This document shows positions 59,102 through 64,000 of a stretch of DNA of 64,000 nt, in pieces. The notes under the pieces are model-generated. The model had not been told where the DNA came from. It worked only from the letters and a program-made list of their open reading frames with translations, and did not search any database. Each line of letters begins with the position of its first letter. The first letter of the stretch is position 1. The stretch is from JBHJGP01 sp050331695 (GTDB taxonomy: Bacteria; Pseudomonadota; Alphaproteobacteria; Geminicoccales; Geminicoccaceae), in NCBI GenBank assembly GCA_050331695.1, contig JBHJGP010000012.1, forward strand, positions 254,016 to 318,015. Reading direction: 5' to 3'. The position numbers were made by a program, and so were the translations under genes.

Positions 59102-59875
59102 TCAGATCAGGTTCCAGACGTCGATATTGTCTTCCAGGTGAGCCATCGATGTCGTTCCGGGAATGACGACGATGTTGTCCGAGCGCTTCAGCAACCAGGC
59201 GAGCGCCTGTTTGGGATCGAGCTTGGCGCCCCGTTGCATCGGCTTGGCACCCAGCGGACCGTAGGGAATGAAGGCGATCCCCCGCGCGGCGGTGTAGTCG
59301 ACCAAATCATCTTGGCCCGTCTCGGCCATGTTGAACCGGTTCTGGACGCTGGCGATCGGCGCGACGGCCAAAGCCCGGTCCAGTTGGTTTTGATCGACGT
59401 TTGACAGACCGATGTGCCGGATACGACCGTCGGCCTTGGCTTCAGCCAGTGCGGCAACGGAGGTTTCGATCGGCGTTTCGGGATCGGCCCGATGTAGCTG
59501 AAATAGGTCGATCTGGTCCCGGCGGAGGTTGGTCAATGCGCCGTCGATTTGCCGGAGCAGCGTGTCGCGGGAACCATCGACGACAATCCGATCCGGCGCC
59601 GGTTTGTCGACACCTCCCTTGGTGGCGAGGGTCACCTCCAGCCCCTCGAGCGCTTCGCCGATGATTTGATCGGCGGTCTGGGGACCGTAGGACCAGGCGC
59701 TGTCGAAGAAGGTCACGCCCAATGCCGCCGCGCGGCGAAGCAAGGCGACTCCACCCTGCCAATCCTCGAACGGTCCGAAATTGCCAGGCTGACCGGTCAG
59801 GCGCATGGCGCCATATCCCAATCGATTAATCTCGATCTCACCGCCGAGCCGAAAGGTCTTCTGTGTCTGAGCCAC
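59102..59875 (-). CDS. Aldo/keto reductase
   Basis: GTG 59875 follows GGGAGAG and gives 257 residues, somewhat short for the family; upstream frame is non-coding in character. The TIM-barrel motifs are present: INRLGYGAMRL, catalytic Asp and Tyr in FFDSAWSYGPQ, Lys in LATKGG, His in FQLHRADP, and the NADPH-binding RSDNIVVIPGTT near the C-terminus. It reduces aldehydes or ketones with NADPH. It is divergent from the LysR gene at 59973, its probable regulator. Confidence 0.87.
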   Translation of the reverse strand: MAQTQKTFRLGGEIEINRLGYGAMRLTGQPGNFGPFEDWQGGVALLRRAAALGVTFFDSAWSYGPQTADQIIGEALEGLEVTLATKGGVDKPAPDRIVVDGSRDTLLRQIDGALTNLRRDQIDLFQLHRADPETPIETSVAALAEAKADGRIRHIGLSNVDQNQLDRALAVAPIASVQNRFNMAETGQDDLVDYTAARGIAFIPYGPLGAKPMQRGAKLDPKQALAWLLKRSDNIVVIPGTTSMAHLEDNIDVWNLI

Positions 59876-59972
59876 GGTTCTCTCCCGTTTGCGTTGGCCG
59901 TGGTCCAGACATGAGCCAGGACAGCTCCTTGCGGTAGACGAATGAGATAAAAGACTGTCATACGTTTTACGC

Positions 59973-60893
59973 ATGACCAGACCCATGGACCGTCTTTCTT
60001 TGTTGGCCACATTTGCCCGTGTCGCCGAACGCGGTTCGATCAGCGCCGCGGCGCGCGATCTCGGTCTGTCGCAGCCCTCCGTCAGCCGGCAATTGGCGGA
60101 GCTCGAACGTCTGTTGGGTGTCGAACTAGCAAGACGGACGACCCACGAGCTCACGCTTACCGAAACCGGCCGAGAGCTGCTCGGCGACGGCCGGGCGCTG
60201 CTCGCAAGCTGGGACGCCCTCGAGGAGCGCTATCGGGCCGACGCCGAAATGCTGACGGGCAAGCTCAAGGTCGTGGCCCCGATCGCGCTCGGCCAGGCCC
60301 ATCTGGTCGACATCGCACTCCGGTTCCAAAAGCAGCATCCCGGGATCACGCTCGATTGGCGTCTGGACGACGAGACCATCCGTTTCACCGAGGTCGGCTG
60401 CGATTGCTGGATCAAGGTCGGTATGGTTCCGGACGACAGGTTGATCATCCGTTCTCTGGGCGAGGTCGAACGGCTGATCGTGGCGGCGCCAAGCCTTCTC
60501 GGCTCCGGACCCGCGCAAATGCCCAGTAACGTCGAAAAATGGCCTCTGGCGGCCCTCGCACCCTTCGAGGGCGGCCGGATCAGACTGACCAACAGGCAAG
60601 GCCAGGCACGGGTGATCGAGCCGGAGGTCCGGTTCATCACCGACAATATCGTGGCTCTTCGCCAAGCGACATTGTCGGGCGTGGGCTTCGCCGTTCTACC
60701 CCGATGGTTCATCCAGGCCGAGCTGGACGAGGGCCGGCTGATCGACCCCTTGCCCAACTGGCGGGCTTTGCCTCTGACCGTCCGCGCGGCTTTTCTCCCG
60801 AGCCGGCGTCAGCCTCGACGCCTCAGACGTTTCCTCGACCATCTCCAACAGGAAATGACGACCATCAGCGGCATTGCGCCGCCTCGCTCCTAA
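59973..60893 (+). CDS. LysR family transcriptional regulator
   Basis: The 306-residue protein has the N-terminal winged helix (about residues 6-65, FARVAERGSISAAARDLGLSQPSVSRQLAELERLLGVEL) and a C-terminal periplasmic-binding-like effector domain (about 95-300). It lies 97 bases from the divergent aldo/keto reductase gene, the usual arrangement for a LysR regulator and its target. The effector is unknown. Confidence 0.9.
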   Translation: MTRPMDRLSLLATFARVAERGSISAAARDLGLSQPSVSRQLAELERLLGVELARRTTHELTLTETGRELLGDGRALLASWDALEERYRADAEMLTGKLKVVAPIALGQAHLVDIALRFQKQHPGITLDWRLDDETIRFTEVGCDCWIKVGMVPDDRLIIRSLGEVERLIVAAPSLLGSGPAQMPSNVEKWPLAALAPFEGGRIRLTNRQGQARVIEPEVRFITDNIVALRQATLSGVGFAVLPRWFIQAELDEGRLIDPLPNWRALPLTVRAAFLPSRRQPRRLRRFLDHLQQEMTTISGIAPPRS

Positions 60894-60930
60894 CCAGGTT
60901 TCCAGCCGCAACGTCTCTTCCGTCTCCGGG

Positions 60931-60970
60931 TCGTCACCGTTTTGTCATCAATCTGCCATCTGACGTTCAC
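60931..60970 (+). promoter_or_regulatory. PhoB box (tandem 7-base repeats, 11-base period) before phnC
   Basis: TCGTCAC, TTGTCAT, CTGCCAT and CGTTCAC occur at 60931, 60942, 60953 and 60964, each separated by 4 bases. The alphaproteobacterial PhoB box is CTGTCAT repeated with 11-base period. The middle two copies differ from consensus by one base each. This implies control by phosphate starvation. Confidence 0.65.
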
Positions 60971-61033
60971 GAGATATCGGTACGGCATTCTCCACCGAGC
61001 GCGCGAACGCGCGGGCGATTCTTGGGTGGTTGT

Positions 61034-61867
61034 ATGCTGAGAATGACCAAATTGACGCGCCGGTTCGGCGCGAAGACCGCTGTCGACCAAATTGATTTGG
61101 ATGTAGCCCCGGGTCAGATGGTGGGCATCATCGGTCGTTCCGGCGCCGGCAAATCCACCTTGCTCCGACTGATCAACCGGCTGTTCGATCCGAGCGCCGG
61201 CGAAATCCACTGGGGTGAGCACCAGGTGTCAGCCCTCGATGGGCGTCCGTTACGGGACTGGCGTTGCCGCTGCGCCATGATTTTCCAGCAATTCAATCTG
61301 GTACCGCGTCTCGATGTGTTGACCAACGTGCTGCTGGGCCGGCTCAATTACCGCTCCACGCCGAAGAACCTGCTGGGCCTGTTCAGCCGCCAGGAGCGGG
61401 CGATGGCGATCTCGGCACTGGAACGGCTGGATATTGCCGATACTGCCCTCCAGCCGGCGGGCACTCTGTCCGGCGGTCAGCAGCAACGGGTGGCGATCGC
61501 CCGGGCGCTGCTTCAGGAACCGGAGCTCATTCTGGCTGACGAGCCGATCGCCTCGCTCGATCCCCGGAGCGCGAAAATGGTGATGGACTCCTTGCGCGAC
61601 ATCAACGAGCGCGAGGGCATCACGGTCGTCACCAATCTGCACACACTGGACACCGCTCGGACCTATTGTCAGCGCATCGTCGGCATGGCCGCGGGTCAGA
61701 TCGTCTTCGATGGCGCCGCCAGCGACCTCAGTGATCACGAAGCCCGGCGGATATACGGCGCCGATGCCACGGACGAGGACGGTTTCGCTGAGGCGATCAC
61801 CTCCACGCACCTGCCCAATCGGCAGCGAATCCCGGCGCCGGCCTCGGCACCCCAGGTCGCTGCCTGA
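61034..61867 (+). CDS. phnC: Phosphonate ABC importer, ATP-binding protein PhnC
   Basis: ATG 61034 gives 277 residues. Walker A GRSGAGKSTLLRLINRLFDP, Q-loop IFQQFNLVPRLDVLTNVLLGRL, signature LSGGQQQRVAIARAL, Walker B LILADEPIASLDP and NLHTLDTARTYCQRIVG match PhnC. It drives uptake of phosphonates. It is the first gene of the phnCDE operon and follows a probable PhoB box by 64 bases. Confidence 0.93.
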   Translation: MLRMTKLTRRFGAKTAVDQIDLDVAPGQMVGIIGRSGAGKSTLLRLINRLFDPSAGEIHWGEHQVSALDGRPLRDWRCRCAMIFQQFNLVPRLDVLTNVLLGRLNYRSTPKNLLGLFSRQERAMAISALERLDIADTALQPAGTLSGGQQQRVAIARALLQEPELILADEPIASLDPRSAKMVMDSLRDINEREGITVVTNLHTLDTARTYCQRIVGMAAGQIVFDGAASDLSDHEARRIYGADATDEDGFAEAITSTHLPNRQRIPAPASAPQVAA

Positions 61868-61948
61868 ACGAGCTGACCGGATCTGCGGACACATCTGCGC
61901 GGATGCCTGTCGGACGACCCACCACACCACCCCGAAAGAAGAGAGGAC

Positions 61949-62852
61949 AATGATGTTGAAGAAAGCCCTTGCCGGCGCAGTGGCTTTGGCCGCGCTCACG
62001 GCCGGTTCGGCCCAGGCCGAAACCTTCCGGATCGGCATTCTCGGCGGCGAGAATGAAGCGGACCGGCTGCGTAACTTCCAGTGCATGGTCGAAAAACTGC
62101 CCGACGCCCTCGGCGTCGACGATGTCGCTTTGTTTCCGGCCGCCGATTATGACGGTGTGGTCCAGGGCCTGCTTGGCGGCACGCTCGACTATGCCGAGCT
62201 CGGCGCATCGGCCTACGCCAAGGTCTATCTCGAGGATCCGGAGGCGGTCGAGCCGATCCTCACGACCGTTCAGACGGACGGTTCCACCGGCTACTATTCG
62301 GTTATGGTTGCGCGTAAGGATTCCGGAATAACCTCGCTTGAGGACATGAAGGGCAAGACGCTCGGCTTCGCCGATCCCGATTCCACCTCCGGCTATCTGG
62401 TCCCTAACGCCACCCTGCCCCAAGAGCTCGGCATGCCTGTTGACGAGTTCTTCAACGAGACCGGTTTCGGCGGCGGCCACGAGAACCTGGTCCTCGAGGT
62501 CGTCAAGGGCGGCTTCGATGCCGGCACGACCTGGGCGTCCGGCGTCGGCGAGTTCGAGGACGGCTACACCTCAGGCAACCTCGCCAAGATGGTGGACAAG
62601 GGCGTCCTCGACATGGGCGAGTTGGTCCAACTTTGGCAGTCGCCATTGATCCCGAACGGCCCGATCGTCGTTCGCTCGTCCATGGACGAGGAGATGAAGC
62701 AGACCTTCAAACAGTTCATGATAGATCTGCCGGAGAGTGATCCCGAGTGTTTTGCCGCGATCCAGGGCGGCGATTTCACCGGCTTCACCGAGGTCACGCC
62801 AGAGTTCTACCAGGCGATCATCGACACGCGCAAAGCCACCATCGGCGGCTGA
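61949..62852 (+). CDS. phnD: Phosphonate ABC importer, periplasmic binding protein PhnD
   Basis: ATG 61949 (a second ATG follows at once) has AGAGGA upstream and gives 300 residues. A Sec signal (residues 1-23, ending GSAQA) precedes the mature protein, with FPAADYDGVVQGLLGGTLDYAELGASAYAK, LGFADPDSTSGYLVPNATL and SPLIPNGPIVVRSSM, which are typical phosphonate-site segments of PhnD. A hairpin follows the stop, which may protect this transcript section. Confidence 0.93.
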
Positions 62853-62870
62853 TCGGCCTCGAATAAAAGA

Positions 62871-62908
62871 CCGCCGTTCCCGGTGCCCACCGTGCCTGGG
62901 GACGGCGG
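62871..62908 (+). terminator. Intercistronic hairpin between phnD and phnE
   Basis: Arms CCGCCGTTCCC and GGGGACGGCGG (one mismatch) enclose about 16 bases. It has no T-run and lies inside an operon, so it is more likely an attenuator or RNA-stabilising hairpin that raises PhnD over the permease, a common feature of ABC operons. Confidence 0.5.
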
Positions 62909-62950
62909 CTTCTCCAAGCGAAACGGATCTTCCATGGGCCGACAGCTCCT

Positions 62951-63913
62951 ATGAGCAGTCTCGCGCACCCGCTCAGCCTCGGTGAACAGGGGCGTTTGGT
63001 CGAACGTCACTGGCAGGAGCTGGTGGCCCGCCGGCGGCTCTACACCTGGGGCAGCGTTCTCGCGCTTTTGGTGGCCCTCGGCGGCTCACTCTGGTTCGCC
63101 AACGAGACCAACGCCGGCAAATTCTTTGAGCGTCTTCCCTACTTCTTCGATTTCTTCATCGATCTGGCGCCCCGCGATGGTTGGGAGATCTGGCGGGCCC
63201 TGTTCGATCTGCCCTCGCCCTACGACGACGGCAGCTTGAAGTATAACTATCCTGAGGGTCGCGTTTACTTCGGCGAAAGCTTCTACGTTCCCGAATATTT
63301 TCATAAGATGTTGGAAACGCTCAATATTGCGATCCTCTCGACGGTGATCGGGTTCATTTTCGGTTTCTTGCTGTGTTTCCTGGCGGCCCGTAATCTCAAC
63401 ACCAATCCATGGACGCGCGGCGCGGTCCGCCGGTTCATGGAGGTCCTTCGGGCCTTTCCCGAGATCGTCATTGCCGGATTTTTCGTGGCGATCCTGTCGC
63501 TAGGGCCGATCCCGGCGATCATTGCCGTTTCGATCCACACCATCGGCGCGCTCGGCAAGATGTTCTTCGAGGTTGTCGAGAACGCCGACATGAAGGCCGA
63601 CGAGGGCTTAAGGGCGGTCGGCGCTTCATGGTCCGAGCGTGTCCGGTTTGCGATCGTGCCCCAGGTTTTGCCCAATTTCATGAGTTACATGCTGTTGCGG
63701 CTGGAGATTAACGTGCGGGCGTCGACCATCATCGGCGCCGTGGGCGGCGGCGGTATTGGCGAAGTGCTGCGGCTTTCGATCAGCCGCGGCCATGAGGCAA
63801 AGACCCTCGCGATCATTTTCCTTTTGTTCCTAACCATCGTCGCCGTCGATCAGTTCTCCGCCTGGTTGCGCCGACGGCGGGTGGGCGACCAGGCCTTCAC
63901 CTTCGGGCGGTGA
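62951..63913 (+). CDS. phnE: Phosphonate ABC importer, permease PhnE
   Basis: The 320-residue protein has an N-terminal cytoplasmic stretch, a first membrane helix (about residues 33-52) and a later permease core of about five helices with the EAA-type loop ENADMKADEGLRAVGASWSERVRFAIVPQVLPNF (about 211-245) and RASTIIGAVGGGGIGEVL. It is the first of two permease genes. Confidence 0.92.
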   Translation: MSSLAHPLSLGEQGRLVERHWQELVARRRLYTWGSVLALLVALGGSLWFANETNAGKFFERLPYFFDFFIDLAPRDGWEIWRALFDLPSPYDDGSLKYNYPEGRVYFGESFYVPEYFHKMLETLNIAILSTVIGFIFGFLLCFLAARNLNTNPWTRGAVRRFMEVLRAFPEIVIAGFFVAILSLGPIPAIIAVSIHTIGALGKMFFEVVENADMKADEGLRAVGASWSERVRFAIVPQVLPNFMSYMLLRLEINVRASTIIGAVGGGGIGEVLRLSISRGHEAKTLAIIFLLFLTIVAVDQFSAWLRRRRVGDQAFTFGR

Positions 63914-63922
63914 CTATAGCTC

Positions 63923-64000
63923 ATGGCGACGTTGATCGACGCCGCCACCATCGTCGATCTGGAGCGCCGGCACCCGGCGGCGTTCAAGCCTTCCTTCTGG
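63923..64000 (+). CDS. phnE: Second PhnE-type permease, start only (cut by window edge)
   Basis: An ATG 9 bases after the phnE stop opens a frame of 26 codons to the window end (MATLIDAATIVDLERRHP...). Two tandem phnE genes are common in phn operons, so a second permease is likely; the visible part is too short to prove it. Confidence 0.6.
   Translation, partial: MATLIDAATIVDLERRHPAAFKPSFW

Overview
The window looks like chromosomal DNA of a GC-rich alphaproteobacterium. The best evidence is a complete PhyR-NepR-EcfG general stress response (GSR) core, which is restricted to Alphaproteobacteria, together with an HWE-type histidine kinase, a FATGUY-type receiver and a PhoB-box-preceded phosphonate transporter. 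I cannot name the genus. No rRNA, tRNA, CRISPR array, insertion sequence or prophage was seen.

Layout. 0-4.2 kb (minus strand): a surface-polysaccharide cluster with an ABC-2 exporter (Wzm/Wzt type), a sedoheptulose-7-phosphate isomerase, a sugar-phosphate nucleotidyltransferase fused to a degenerate HAD domain, and a nucleotide-sugar epimerase cut by the left edge. 4.4-7.5 kb (minus): a catabolic operon with an SMP-30 lactonase, an isopropylmalate/tartrate dehydrogenase-like enzyme and an amidohydrolase. 7.5-27.2 kb: a stress island holding a class II photolyase, glutamate-type dehydrogenase, Crp/Fnr regulator, PLD-type enzyme, many small membrane or stress proteins, topoisomerase IB, ecfG-nepR, phyR, csbD, an HWE kinase, dps and a receiver protein. 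27.3-35.8 kb: a carbohydrate or polyol ABC importer with SorC regulator, SAF-domain dehydrogenase and PfkB kinase. 35.8-39.8 kb: an ECF sigma factor and cupin anti-sigma beside a DUF4331 secreted protein and a TPR protein. 39.8-50.4 kb: a type II secretion system (O, G, D, N, M, L, E, F, H, I, J, K). 50.6-56.2 kb: symporter, solute-binding protein, universal stress protein, dihydroxyacetone kinase and entericidin. 56.4-60.9 kb: short-chain fatty acid transporter, glutathione transferases, aldo/keto reductase and LysR. 61-64 kb: phnCDE phosphonate importer running off the right edge.

The main result is regulatory. Reading upstream regions by eye I found nine perfect copies of the alphaproteobacterial EcfG promoter (GGAAC, 16 or 17 bases, CGTT), each correctly oriented and 30-115 bases before a gene, plus five near matches including one before nepR. 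They lie over 7.8-25.7 kb around the ecfG locus and again at 50.7 and 56.0 kb, so much of this window appears to be one stress regulon clustered around its own regulator. Several promoters are arranged back to back.

Damaged or odd genes: a sugar-importer permease with an in-frame TGA, a topoisomerase IB whose N-terminus lies in another frame, a truncated glutathione transferase, and a possible two-frame gene remnant after gspK.
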